From Candidatus Dadabacteria bacterium (GTDB lineage Bacteria > Desulfobacterota_D > UBA1144 > Nemesobacterales > Mycalebacteriaceae): a stretch of DNA of 33,794 nucleotides. The stretch's first letter is position 1; each line of letters opens with the position of its first letter. The stretch lies in NCBI GenBank assembly GCA_026708565.1, contig JAPOUR010000001.1, positions 1 to 33,794 on the forward strand, written 5' to 3'. The notes beneath the pieces were generated by a model. That model did not search any database. It had not been told where the DNA came from and worked only from the letters and a program-made list of their open reading frames with translations. Positions 1 to 7,985 of this stretch are shown here, piece after piece. A program made the position numbers and the translations under genes.

Positions 1-359
1 ACCCGCTCATTCTCCTCAGTGGCAATCGCCACAAGGGAATGATCATCCCCTTTCTGAATTATGTGCATACTGCGGATATTAACCCCCGCATCTTTGAGTT
101 TGCCGGAAACCTCCGCAAGCGAACCCGGTTTGTTCTCAAGGCGCACAACCAGCGCATCCTCAGAAACCGCCTTGAAACCGGCATTGTTCAATATCTTTAA
201 CGCCTTGTCATAATTGTCGGTCGTCAAAATCACCGCGCCGTGCTCCTTTGAACCGCTGGTGTCAAGCCGCTCAATGTTTATGCCGTTCCCGGACAGAATG
301 CCGCTTATGTCCGCAATTACGCCTATCCTGTTGCCGCTTACCACCACTATCTGCTTCAT
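1..359 (-). CDS. Tandem ACT-domain protein (3' end cut by window edge)
   Basis: Reading the complement from 359, the ORF opens MKQIVVVSGNRIGVIADISG and stays open to base 1, giving about 119 residues. Two ACT-type units are visible. The first spans residues 1-68 and has the ligand-loop pattern GNRIGVIADISGIL. The second starts near residue 70 (LVVRLENKPGSLAEVSGKL) and runs to the edge. ACT domains bind small molecules, usually amino acids, and no catalytic domain is attached in the visible part, so this is probably a small regulatory or sensor protein. Its ATG overlaps the TGA of the upstream histidine decarboxylase by 4 nt (ATGA), so translation is probably coupled. An inferred role is sensing histidine or another amino acid for its partner. 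The C-terminus lies outside the window. Confidence 0.8.
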   Translation of the reverse strand, partial: MKQIVVVSGNRIGVIADISGILSGNGINIERLDTSGSKEHGAVILTTDNYDKALKILNNAGFKAVSEDALVVRLENKPGSLAEVSGKLKDAGVNIRSMHIIQKGDDHSLVAIATEENER

Positions 360-1537
360 TTTGACCCTCCCTTTTCCGGTTGCTTCAAATCGCCGGAAAT
401 CTCCCTTGCCGCCTCCGCCAGTTTCTCACGGCTCAAATGAGGCAGGGTGACAATGTGCGATATGTCATCCTTTGAAGCAAGTTGCCACTTGAACACAGTT
501 TTTTCAGACGGGCGCGGAAACACAACTATCGGTGAATTTTCATTTCTCCACGCCGCCACGCCGTTTTGCTTGAACTCCTTTATCAGAAAATCCGCGCTCT
601 CTATTGACCCCCGGACAAGTTTTTTCAATCCCCCGTCCCCGTAGCGCCGGACGGCATACCACAGCGCAAGCGGCGCAAAGGCGTTTCTTGAGCCGGTGAT
701 TGTGGTGTCAAGCGCGCCCACATATTCAATGTTGCGGGCTATAGTGTTTACCTTGTCCCTTTTTGCCAGAACAATGCCGCACGGAAACGGGCTGCCTATC
801 ATTTTGTGCCCGCTTACCGCCACGCTGTCCGCTCCGGCGGGAAAACCGAAAGGCGGCGGGTCTTCCACAAACGGCAGAATCATTCCGTGCAGCGCGGCGT
901 CACAATGGATGTATGAGTTTGTTATCGCAAATTCGGAAAGAATAAGCCGTATCTTCCCGATGTCATCCACCGCTCCGGTCATGGTAGTGCCGATGTTTGC
1001 CATTATAATCGCCGGGCGGTCTCTGTGAATGCGCACCGTCTCCCGCAGGTCTTCATAGTCAATTTCCCCGTTTTCACCCGCCCTTATCATTATGTGCCGC
1101 ATGTCCAGAAGACGCATTATCTTGGAGACGCTGTAATGCGTTTCCTCGGAAAAGTAAACCAGCGTCTCGCGCCCCATCAACTCTCTGGCGATATACAGGC
1201 CGTACATGTTTCCCTCTGTTCCCCCGCCCGTTATGTAGCCCCACCAGTTGTTTTCGGGGGCTTTTGTCATTTTTGCGAAAAAACGCACCATCTCGCGTTC
1301 TATTTCATGCGTGTTGACCCTGAAATTTGTGCCGCCAAAGGGGTCGCCCACATTGTTGATGGGAAACTCCAGAAAGCGGTGGAGTTCCGAATAATCAAAC
1401 GCCATGTTGCACGGATAGCCCGCGTGCGTGCTTCGCGCATCGGCCAGACCGCCGTAGAGGGCGTCCAGCCGCTTTTTGTCTTTTGCGCCAAGCGGTTTCG
1501 GATAGATGTCCGCGCCTGATTTTTTGGTTTTACCCAC
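356..1537 (-). CDS. hdc: PLP-dependent histidine decarboxylase (group II)
   Basis: The 393-residue product matches the bacterial pyridoxal-phosphate histidine decarboxylase family (histidine to histamine plus CO2), as I recall it from Morganella-type enzymes. Visible blocks are the N-terminal substrate segment GYP..FDY (40-49), INN.GDP (60-66), ITGGGTEGN (102-110), THYS with the PLP-stacking His134, ANIGTTMTGAVDDI (180-193), HCDAALHGMILPFV with Asp213 (211-224), SGHKMIGSP with the PLP lysine Lys245, and TITGSRN. Length is normal for the family. The start is GTG at 1537 with no Shine-Dalgarno. A TATATT hexamer lies 7 nt upstream, so a leaderless transcript is possible. The other close option would be a related L-amino-acid decarboxylase, but the SGHKMIGSP and ITGSRN blocks favour histidine. 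No siderophore or amine-export gene is adjacent. Confidence 0.85.
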   Translation of the reverse strand: MGKTKKSGADIYPKPLGAKDKKRLDALYGGLADARSTHAGYPCNMAFDYSELHRFLEFPINNVGDPFGGTNFRVNTHEIEREMVRFFAKMTKAPENNWWGYITGGGTEGNMYGLYIARELMGRETLVYFSEETHYSVSKIMRLLDMRHIMIRAGENGEIDYEDLRETVRIHRDRPAIIMANIGTTMTGAVDDIGKIRLILSEFAITNSYIHCDAALHGMILPFVEDPPPFGFPAGADSVAVSGHKMIGSPFPCGIVLAKRDKVNTIARNIEYVGALDTTITGSRNAFAPLALWYAVRRYGDGGLKKLVRGSIESADFLIKEFKQNGVAAWRNENSPIVVFPRPSEKTVFKWQLASKDDISHIVTLPHLSREKLAEAAREISGDLKQPEKGGSK

Positions 1538-1579
1538 GGTTTTTAATATATCGGATTTCGCCGCAGGGCGGGGAGGGGC

Positions 1580-2380
1580 TCACTTGAAAAGCCCGGAAAG
1601 GTCTTCTATCACATAGTCCGGCTTGTATTTGAACTTTTTCAGGTCTTTGCGCGATGATATTCCCGTGAGCGTGAGGACTGTCCCGACTCCCGCGCGGCGG
1701 CCCCCCCTTATGTCGGTTTTCATGCTGTCTCCGATGACGGCGGTTCTTTCGGGCGGCGAGCCGAGGATTTTCAGGCAAATCCTGAAGATGTCCGGATGCG
1801 GCTTTCCCGTTATGACGGGCTTTTTGCCCGCCACCTTCTCCACTGCGGCGGCAAGCGCCCCCGTTGCGGGCTTGAAGTCGCCGTCTCCGGACGGATAAAC
1901 AAAGTTTGAGTTGGTGGCTATGAAAACAGCCCCGTTTCTCACCGCCCGCCCCGCAGTGTCTATGTCCGCATAGCCAAAGCCCCCGTGCCCGCCTATCACA
2001 ACCGCATCACACCCCGCCGCCGCCTCTTTGTGATTGACAATCCGGACTCCGGTTTTGCGGACTTCCGAAAGCAGCGCCACGCTTCCCGACACAAAAACCC
2101 TCGCGTCTCCGCAGTTTTTGAACCTGCGCCTTATGTGGAACGCCGTTGAGGTTGCCGATGTGATTATCTCGCCCGGACGGGCGGCGATTCCCATTTTCTC
2201 AAGGTGTTTTGCCCACCCCGCCGCCGACCGCCGCGCGTTGTTGGTCACAAAAAGCAGCGGCTTTCCGGTCTTTCTCAGTTTTTTCAGCGCCGCCGCCGCG
2301 CGGGCGACCGGCTTTTCCCCGGACACCGCCGTTCCGTCAATGTCCGCAAGGAACGCGTCAAATCTGTCAACAATTCTCAT
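1580..2380 (-). CDS. HAD-superfamily class IIA phosphatase (NagD/PGP-like)
   Basis: A 266-residue HAD hydrolase if translation starts at MRIVDRFDAF (ATG at 2380). An in-frame ATG at 2416 would add 12 Arg/Pro-rich residues and overlap the upstream gene. Motif I is DIDGT (nucleophile Asp13, acid/base Asp15), motif II is VTNN (Thr46), the GKPHP segment supplies the motif III lysine, and motif IV is GDSMKTDI. The C2a-type cap lies between motifs II and III, as in NagD, AraL and phosphoglycolate phosphatases. The family dephosphorylates small sugar phosphates or nucleotides in the cytoplasm, and the actual substrate cannot be told from sequence. It sits inside the long minus-strand gene chain, 20 nt after the preceding stop and 42 nt before hdc. 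Confidence 0.85.
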   Translation of the reverse strand: MRIVDRFDAFLADIDGTAVSGEKPVARAAAALKKLRKTGKPLLFVTNNARRSAAGWAKHLEKMGIAARPGEIITSATSTAFHIRRRFKNCGDARVFVSGSVALLSEVRKTGVRIVNHKEAAAGCDAVVIGGHGGFGYADIDTAGRAVRNGAVFIATNSNFVYPSGDGDFKPATGALAAAVEKVAGKKPVITGKPHPDIFRICLKILGSPPERTAVIGDSMKTDIRGGRRAGVGTVLTLTGISSRKDLKKFKYKPDYVIEDLSGLFK

Positions 2381-2400
2381 GCGCGCCGCAGGACGGGGGG

Positions 2401-2730
2401 TCAGACATCCCCCCACATGGCGCGGGCAAGGCGGGCGCGCGCGTCGGGGTCCGCAGAGGAGGGAACAAGCGCTATCTTTTTTCCGCCGTCATCCTGAAAC
2501 ATCTCAACGCCCATAAACTTCAAAATGTCCGATGACGCCTCCCTGTAGCCCTCGTAAAACTTTTCATCCTCTCCCGAAGCCCTGACCGTCTGCATGTCCA
2601 GAAACAGCGCCACCGCCGCAAACTCCCGCGCAACGGCGGGGTCTATCTCAAGAGTGTATTCCGCCAGAGGCCCGTTCAGCATGAATTTTTTCCACCTGTC
2701 AACCGCCTTTTTGAAACGCTCCTCGGTCAT
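2401..2730 (-). CDS. Small protein of unknown function
   Basis: A 109-residue, probably soluble and mostly helical protein with no signal peptide, membrane segment or motif that I recognise. The N-terminal half is amphipathic (MTEERFKKAVDRWKKFMLNG) and the middle is rich in Asp and Glu. Its ATG overlaps the TGA of the mannose-type EIIA gene by 4 nt (ATGA), so it is translationally coupled and real. In many relatives of this cluster HPr (ptsH) follows the EIIA gene. This protein has no phospho-His HPr motif and is not HPr. A role with the phospho-relay proteins is only inferred from position. Confidence 0.7.
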   Translation of the reverse strand: MTEERFKKAVDRWKKFMLNGPLAEYTLEIDPAVAREFAAVALFLDMQTVRASGEDEKFYEGYREASSDILKFMGVEMFQDDGGKKIALVPSSADPDARARLARAMWGDV

Positions 2731-3170
2731 TTGCTCTCCTCCTCCCCGCCGACCTGTCTGGATGACGCCTTCCCGCCGGTCAGTATTTCGCTTGCCGAGA
2801 CCACATTCTCCCTTCCCGCCCTCTTTGCCGCGCTGACCGCGCCGGGCAGGGACGCCCCCGGTTTCATTGCGGCGAGTTTAAGAAGCATCGGCAGGTTCAC
2901 GCCGGTAATAACCTCCACCCTTCCGGGCTCAAGGAAGGTCAGGCTCACATTTGAAGGCGTTCCGCCAAACATGTCCGTGAGAATCACCGTGCCGCCCTCC
3001 GCTTCGCTCAAATGCGTTTTGATTTTCCCCGCAAGCGCGTCAAAGCCGCCTTCGGGGGAGAACGAGACGCCCTTTATAACAATCGCGGACTTCTCGCCAA
3101 GCACGAACTCAACGGTTTTGATGAGTTCAAAAGCCAGTTCCCCGTGGGTTACGACCAGTATCTGTTTCAT
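2727..3170 (-). CDS. PTS mannose-family EIIA component
   Basis: A 147-residue single-domain EIIA of the mannose/sorbose family. From the ATG at 3170 it reads MKQILVVTHGELA, placing the phosphorylated histidine at position 9, as in ManX. The in-frame start at 3200 would add ten residues not seen in the family and overlap rapZ. Other family blocks are LTDMFGGTPSN and the segment VEVITGVNLPML. No EIIB, EIIC or EIID gene is next to it, so this is a regulatory PTS protein rather than part of a sugar transporter, which fits its position with rapZ, hprK and ptsN. It would receive phosphate from HPr, whose gene is outside the window. Confidence 0.9.
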   Translation of the reverse strand: MKQILVVTHGELAFELIKTVEFVLGEKSAIVIKGVSFSPEGGFDALAGKIKTHLSEAEGGTVILTDMFGGTPSNVSLTFLEPGRVEVITGVNLPMLLKLAAMKPGASLPGAVSAAKRAGRENVVSASEILTGGKASSRQVGGEEESK

Positions 3171-3171
3171 T

Positions 3172-4011
3172 TCAGATTTTGCCAATGTCTCTGTGGACAA
3201 CCCTCACCTCCCTTGCGGGACGGCCCTTCAGCCGCTCCGCGAGCGCGTCGGCAACCGCCACCGACCTGTGCCTGCCGCCCGTGCACCCTATGGCGACATT
3301 GATGTGAAGTTTGTCCTTCCCTCCGTAAGCGCCGATTACAAAATCAATTATGTCCGCCGTTTTGTCAAGAAAACGCGCCGCCCCGCCGCCGGAGAAAACA
3401 AAATCCCTTATCTCCCGCCGCGTGCCGTCCAGGGGTTTGAGTTCCGGGGTGAAGTTGGGGTTGGGAAGCATCCGCACGTCAAACACCATGTCCGCGTCCT
3501 GCGGGTTGCCGTGCTTGAATCCGAAGGATGTGAGATTGACCTTTATGCCGCCGCCCGCGGGCGAAAGCGCGGACAGGCGCTCTCTGAGGTCGTGCGGAGT
3601 GAAACCGCTTGTGTCAATAACCGTGTCCGCCGCCGCCCGGAGGTCGGACAGCAGGGCGCGCTCCTTTTCAATCCCCACGGCAATGTCTCCGTCCCGCGAA
3701 AGCGGGTGGTTTCTGCGCGTCTCGCCGTAGCGCCGGGCGAGGGCGCGGTCGGACGAGTCAAGGAAGATGGTCTCAACCCGCGCCCCGCCTTTGAGTTCGT
3801 CCGTAACCGCCGCGACCTTCTCAAGCGGGTTTCCGCCCGGAGTTCTTGAGTCCACAACCACGGCGAACGGCCCCTTGTGCTCGCTCACGAAAGCCCCGAT
3901 GAGGTTTGCCGGCATGTTGTCCGCGCAGGTGAAGCCGAGGTCTTCAAACAGGCTGCGCGCGGTGCTTTTGCCCGCCCCGGACATGCCGGTGATTATCAGC
4001 AGCAGTTTCAT
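3172..4011 (-). CDS. rapZ: RapZ-family RNase adaptor / nucleotide-binding protein
   Basis: A 279-residue protein with the full RapZ (YvcJ/YhbJ) layout. The N-terminal kinase-like domain has Walker A GMSGAGKST (9-17, Lys15) and a Walker B-like VVVDSR (51-56). The C-terminal domain has SFGFKHGNPQDADMVFDVRM (162-181), LPNPNF and GCTGGRHRSV (242-251), which form the metabolite and RNA-binding part. In E. coli RapZ controls GlmS synthesis by guiding RNase E to the GlmZ sRNA, and it binds GlcN6P. In most other bacteria the target is unknown. Its ATG overlaps the hprK TGA by 4 nt, and the EIIA start follows 1 nt after its own stop. Confidence 0.95.
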   Translation of the reverse strand: MKLLLIITGMSGAGKSTARSLFEDLGFTCADNMPANLIGAFVSEHKGPFAVVVDSRTPGGNPLEKVAAVTDELKGGARVETIFLDSSDRALARRYGETRRNHPLSRDGDIAVGIEKERALLSDLRAAADTVIDTSGFTPHDLRERLSALSPAGGGIKVNLTSFGFKHGNPQDADMVFDVRMLPNPNFTPELKPLDGTRREIRDFVFSGGGAARFLDKTADIIDFVIGAYGGKDKLHINVAIGCTGGRHRSVAVADALAERLKGRPAREVRVVHRDIGKI

Positions 4012-4958
4012 TTTCCGCGCCGCTTGCCGCCCTTTGCCGTAGGCACAGTTTCGGGAAGGCGGTCAAGCGCGTTTATTCCGCCGGTTTTCAGTATGTGGTT
4101 TCTCACGGCGACCTCGGCAAGGGTGGAGATGTTTCTGCCCGGGCGCACGGGGATGCTTACAAACGGCAGGTCAACATCAAGGATTTTCACGGTCTCGCTC
4201 TCAAATCCCAGCCGGTCGTATTCCGCCTTGTCGTCCCACGGCTCAACCTCTATTACTATGTCAATCGGGTGGCTTTCCATGACCGATGTTCTGCCGAACA
4301 GGTCGGCTATGTTGACGATGCCGATTCCGCGTATCTCCATCATGTGCCAGACGGTTTCGGGAGCCGAGCCTATCAGGTGGCCTCCCACTCTTTTGACTTC
4401 CACCACATCGTCCGAGATGAACTTCCACCCGCGCGCCACAAGTTCAAGGGCGCACTCGCTTTTGCCCACGCCGCTTTTGCCCGTTATCAGCGTTCCCGTT
4501 CCGTGAACCACCACAAAGGTGGCGTGGCTGTTTGCGCGCGGCGCAAGACGCCACTCAAGCAGCTCCCCCAGTTTTGACATCAGGGCTTCAAGGGGAATTT
4601 CGCTCCTGAAGACCGCGACAGACCGTTTGTTCATCATGGACTTGAAACGCGCGTTTATCCTTATGCCGTCCGACACGACAAAGCACGGAACTTTCTGCCC
4701 GGCAAACTCCCCCGCCAGTTCCTCGCGCTCCCCGGGCGACATTTTTTCAATGTATGCGCATTCGGTTTCCCCGAGCACATACACGTGTCCGGGGTCAAGT
4801 TTCATGGGTTTTTCGGTCATTCTGAGGCCGGGCTTGCGCACGGCGGCGCTGGTTATCAGGGTGTCAAAACCCGTTTTCCCCGGCTCTCTGTCAAGCCGCA
4901 GCGCCGAGAACCATTTCTCTTTGAACTCGCCTACGCTGACGTTTTTATTCTCAGCCAT
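4008..4958 (-). CDS. hprK: HPr kinase/phosphorylase
   Basis: A bifunctional HPr(Ser) kinase/phosphorylase of 316 residues from the ATG at 4958. A GGGGAAG stretch directly before this ATG supports it over the in-frame start at 4979. The N-terminal receptor-like domain covers about residues 1-140. The catalytic domain has the conserved His145, Walker A GKSGVGKS (160-167), the SDD acidic pair (182-184) and the HprK signature EIRGIGIVNI (208-217). It phosphorylates and dephosphorylates a serine of HPr according to ATP, phosphate and fructose-1,6-bisphosphate levels. It overlaps ptsN by 8 nt and rapZ by 4 nt. Its HPr partner is not encoded in the window. Confidence 0.95.
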   Translation of the reverse strand: MAENKNVSVGEFKEKWFSALRLDREPGKTGFDTLITSAAVRKPGLRMTEKPMKLDPGHVYVLGETECAYIEKMSPGEREELAGEFAGQKVPCFVVSDGIRINARFKSMMNKRSVAVFRSEIPLEALMSKLGELLEWRLAPRANSHATFVVVHGTGTLITGKSGVGKSECALELVARGWKFISDDVVEVKRVGGHLIGSAPETVWHMMEIRGIGIVNIADLFGRTSVMESHPIDIVIEVEPWDDKAEYDRLGFESETVKILDVDLPFVSIPVRPGRNISTLAEVAVRNHILKTGGINALDRLPETVPTAKGGKRRGK

Positions 4959-5406
4959 CTTCCCCGACAAGCGCCTCAAAAATGTCCTTTGCCGAGGCGG
5001 CGTTTTTCAGGCGTTCGCGCATCCCGCCGTCTTTAAGAACCGAGGTTACCCCGGCGAGAAGGTTGATATACAGGTCGGCGCGCGAGTCCGCCGCTATGAT
5101 TATCAGAAACAGGTGGGTCGGCTCTCCGTCAAGCGAGCCGAAATCCACTCCCTTTGCGCTTCTGGCAAACACCGCCAGAGGCTCGGACAGCCCGTGCATC
5201 CGCAGGTGCGGAACGGCAACCCCGTGGTCAAGCGCGGTGCTGCAAACCTCTTCGCGCTCAACCAGCATTTTGTAAAGCGTGTCTGCGCCGAGGGGGGGAG
5301 AGAGCTCCGAAACCGCCTCGGAGATTTCCCTCAGAACCTCGTTTTTTGTAGTTCCCTCAAGCGACTCTATAATGGCGTCTCTTGTGAGTATGTCGGAGAT
5401 TTTCAT
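4951..5406 (-). CDS. ptsN: PTS nitrogen-regulatory EIIA (PtsN-like)
   Basis: A 151-residue EIIA type-2 domain read from MKISDILTRDAII (ATG at 5406). An upstream in-frame start at 5454 would lie inside hpf and add a Ser-rich tail foreign to the family. The phospho-acceptor is His67 in the block DHGVAVPHLRM. PtsN links phosphoenolpyruvate and nitrogen state to targets such as potassium transport, sigma-54 activity or kinases. It starts 4 nt after the hpf stop and overlaps hprK by 8 nt, in the classical neighbourhood hpf-ptsN-hprK/rapZ that in proteobacteria follows rpoN. rpoN itself is replaced here by leuCD. Confidence 0.92.
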   Translation of the reverse strand: MKISDILTRDAIIESLEGTTKNEVLREISEAVSELSPPLGADTLYKMLVEREEVCSTALDHGVAVPHLRMHGLSEPLAVFARSAKGVDFGSLDGEPTHLFLIIIAADSRADLYINLLAGVTSVLKDGGMRERLKNAASAKDIFEALVGEDG

Positions 5407-5410
5407 GGTC

Positions 5411-5938
5411 TCAGGGGACGATGAGGACAACTTTGCCGTCCCGCCTGTAAACAACGTTTAGTTCCTGGGTCTCGCTGTTGACAAACGCGACAAAGCCGCC
5501 GTCTGAGACCTCCGTTTGAAGCGCCGCCTCTTCGGGCGACATCGGTTTGGCGGCGACCCTCTCAATTTTCACTGCGGGGGGGTTTTCTCTTTTGCCGGTC
5601 TCTTGCGGCGCGTGCGGCGCGGATTTTTTGCGGCGGGACGACACTCTTTTGTCTCCCTTGCGCCTGAGCTGCTTGACCACGGCGTCCATCACATTGTCTA
5701 TGGATGAGTTCATATCGTCCGAGGTTACGCTTGCGGTTGCGGAGAGCCGCACGCCCGCCACTATGACCTCCGCCGTGTGCCTGAGTTTTTCCGATGACAG
5801 AACAGCCCGTACGGACGCCTCCTCGCCGCGCTTGTAAAGGTATCTTTCCACTCTCGGCAGTTTTGAGAGCATGTATTCCTTCACCTTGGCGGCGACCCGC
5901 CTGTCCGTAATGTGCCTTGTTGTTATTTTGATGTTCAT
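5411..5938 (-). CDS. hpf: Long-form ribosome hibernation promoting factor
   Basis: A 175-residue protein. Residues 1-95 form the S30AE ribosome-binding domain ([10 protein letters not shown] and the basic helix VKEYMLSKLPRVERY), followed by a basic, Pro-rich linker. The C-terminal dimerisation domain (about 130-175) has MSPEEAALQ and the LNVVYRRDGKVVLI end typical of long HPF. Long HPF joins two 70S ribosomes into an inactive 100S dimer in starved cells. The start is decided by a perfect GGAGG (complement of 5943-5947) spaced before the ATG at 5938, whose A is also the last base of the leuD TAA. The longer in-frame start at 5959 has no such site. Confidence 0.93.
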   Translation of the reverse strand: MNIKITTRHITDRRVAAKVKEYMLSKLPRVERYLYKRGEEASVRAVLSSEKLRHTAEVIVAGVRLSATASVTSDDMNSSIDNVMDAVVKQLRRKGDKRVSSRRKKSAPHAPQETGKRENPPAVKIERVAAKPMSPEEAALQTEVSDGGFVAFVNSETQELNVVYRRDGKVVLIVP

Positions 5939-6555
5939 TATGCCTCCGGGAACGCCCACGGCCTTGTTTGCGCGGCGTTCTTTTCATAACGGTCTATTGC
6001 TTGCGCCTCGGCGAGCGTCTGGGATATGTCGTCAAGCCCCTCAAGCAGGGTTTGTTTCCTGAACGGGTCCAGTTCAAAGCCGAGCCGGACGCCGTCTCCC
6101 GTTATGGTTTGTTTTTCCAAATCCACTTCCAGAGTGAATCCGGGATTTTTTCTGACTTTTTCAAACAGGTCCTCCACCGCCTCCGGGGCGAGCCGGACGG
6201 GAAGTATGGAGTTTTTGAAACAGTTATTGTAAAAGATGTCCGCAAAAGAGGGGGCTATGATGACCCTGAAGCCGAACTCCCTTATTGACCACGGCGCGTG
6301 CTCGCGCGAACTGCCGCTTCCGAAATTCTCCCTTGAGAGCAGAATGCCCGCGCCCTTGTAGCGCTCGGCGTTCATTTCAAATTCGGGGTTCGGGGTCTTG
6401 CCGTTGTCAAGAAACCTCCAGTCGTAGAACAGAAACTCGCCAAAGCCGGTTCTCTCAATCCTTTTGAGAAACTGCTTGGGAATGATCTGGTCGGTGTCAA
6501 CGTTTGCCCGGTCAAGCGGGGCAACCAATGCGCTGATTTTTGTGAACTTCTCCAA
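5938..6555 (-). CDS. leuD: 3-Isopropylmalate dehydratase small subunit
   Basis: The swivelling small subunit of isopropylmalate isomerase in leucine synthesis. The family start ([20 protein letters not shown]) is followed by [12 protein letters not shown], then [10 protein letters not shown] and [16 protein letters not shown], which is the substrate-binding signature. Alignment to the family N-terminus points to a TTG start at 6555 (205 residues), with GGGGAG about 10 nt upstream. A GTG at 6573 would add six residues and overlap leuC. It follows leuC by 5 nt, giving the usual leuC-leuD pair that forms the heterodimer. Confidence 0.93.
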   Translation of the reverse strand: MEKFTKISALVAPLDRANVDTDQIIPKQFLKRIERTGFGEFLFYDWRFLDNGKTPNPEFEMNAERYKGAGILLSRENFGSGSSREHAPWSIREFGFRVIIAPSFADIFYNNCFKNSILPVRLAPEAVEDLFEKVRKNPGFTLEVDLEKQTITGDGVRLGFELDPFRKQTLLEGLDDISQTLAEAQAIDRYEKNAAQTRPWAFPEA

Positions 6556-6560
6556 CTTTT

Positions 6561-7985
6561 TCAGTCTCCCCACTCGCGCACGTCCACAAAGCGCCCCTCA
6601 ATCGCCGCCGCCGCCGCCATAACGGGGCTCGCGAGATGAGTGCGTCCGCCCTTGCCCTGACGCCCCTCAAAGTTTCTGTTGGACGTGCTTGCGCACCTCT
6701 CTCCGGGGGCGAGAATATCGGGATTCATTCCGAGGCACATGCTACATCCGGACTCGCGCCACTCAAAGCCCGCCTCTTTCAGTATTTTGTCTATCTCCAT
6801 TTCCTCCGCCTGTTTCTTGACGCTCTGAGAGCCCGGCACCACCATGGCGCGCACGCCTTCCGCCACTTTTTTGCCTTTAACAAGGCGCGCCACGGCGGCA
6901 AGGTCTTCTATGCGCGAGTTTGTGCATGAACCGACAAAAACCCTGTCTATTTTGATGTCTTTGATGGGCGTTCCGGGTTTGAGACCCATATACTCAAGCG
7001 CCCTCCGCACGGTGTCGCGCTGCTCGCCGGTTTGCTCGCTGTCAGGGTCGGGAACGCATGAGTTTATGTCCGCCACCATTCCGGGGTTTGTTCCCCATGT
7101 TACCTGAGGGGCAATCTCCGCCGCATCCATCACGAGGGTCTTGTCAAACGCCGCGTCCTCATCCGACACGCAGTCTTTCCAATCCTCAAGCGCCTTGTCA
7201 AGCATTTCGCCCGAAGGCGCATACCGCCTGCCCCGCGCATACTCAAAAGTCTTTTCGTCCGCGGCTATCATTCCCGCCTTCGCGCCCGCCTCTATGGACA
7301 TGTTGCACACGGTCATCCTCTCTTCCATTGAGAGGTCCCGGACGGCTTCGCCCGCGTATTCAACCGCAAATCCGGTCGCCCCGGCGGTTCCTATGCGGCC
7401 TATGACGGCGAGGATGATGTCCTTTGCCGTAACGCCCGTTCCCTTTTTGCCGTCAACCCTGATTTGAAAAGTCCGGGGGCGGGTCTGCCTGAGGCACTGG
7501 GTCGCAAGCACATGCTCAACCTCGCTTGTTCCGATTCCGAACGCCAGAGACCCGAACGCCCCGTGTGTGGAGGTGTGGCTGTCGCCGCAGACAATCGTCA
7601 TTCCCGGCTTTGTGAGGCCGAGTTCGGGTCCTATGACGTGAACAATGCCCTGAAGGTCTTCAATCCCCGCGGCGGGCGCGATGTCAAAAAGGGAGACGCC
7701 GAATTTCTGGCAGTTTTCCCTGAGCGCCTCAATCTGCCGCGCGCTGATCTCATCGTCTATGGGCGCGCCCCTCGGCGTTGTGGGCACGTTGTGGTCCATT
7801 GTGGCGAAAGTCAGGTCGGGGCGGCGCACCTTCCTGCCTTCAATTGAGAGGCCCTCAAACGCCTGAGGCGAAGTTACCTCGTGAACCAGATGAAGGTCTA
7901 TGTAGAGAATGTCGGGCTTTCCCTCTCCGCCCTCGCTCACGAGGTGGCGGTCCCATATTTTTTCAAGAAGTGTTTTTCCGGCCAT
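6561..7985 (-). CDS. leuC: 3-Isopropylmalate dehydratase large subunit
   Basis: The 474-residue aconitase-family large subunit, which carries the [4Fe-4S] cluster used to interconvert 2- and 3-isopropylmalate. The cluster ligands are Cys354 in VGSCTNSR and Cys414/Cys417 in [12 protein letters not shown]. Other family blocks are MDHNVPT (63-69), [13 protein letters not shown] (133-145) and NRNFEGRQG (437-445). Length is normal for bacterial LeuC. The ATG shares its last base pair step with the stop of the upstream coiled-coil gene (TGATG), so translation is probably coupled. No leuA or leuB lies in the window. Confidence 0.96.
   Translation of the reverse strand: MAGKTLLEKIWDRHLVSEGGEGKPDILYIDLHLVHEVTSPQAFEGLSIEGRKVRRPDLTFATMDHNVPTTPRGAPIDDEISARQIEALRENCQKFGVSLFDIAPAAGIEDLQGIVHVIGPELGLTKPGMTIVCGDSHTSTHGAFGSLAFGIGTSEVEHVLATQCLRQTRPRTFQIRVDGKKGTGVTAKDIILAVIGRIGTAGATGFAVEYAGEAVRDLSMEERMTVCNMSIEAGAKAGMIAADEKTFEYARGRRYAPSGEMLDKALEDWKDCVSDEDAAFDKTLVMDAAEIAPQVTWGTNPGMVADINSCVPDPDSEQTGEQRDTVRRALEYMGLKPGTPIKDIKIDRVFVGSCTNSRIEDLAAVARLVKGKKVAEGVRAMVVPGSQSVKKQAEEMEIDKILKEAGFEWRESGCSMCLGMNPDILAPGERCASTSNRNFEGRQGKGGRTHLASPVMAAAAAIEGRFVDVREWGD

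Noticed and set aside
2731-3849. Plus-strand open frame of 372 codons over EIIA and rapZ
   Set aside because: It is the antisense of two clearly recognised genes. Its translation is Pro/Ser/Arg-rich with no motif, as expected for a shadow frame in GC-rich DNA.
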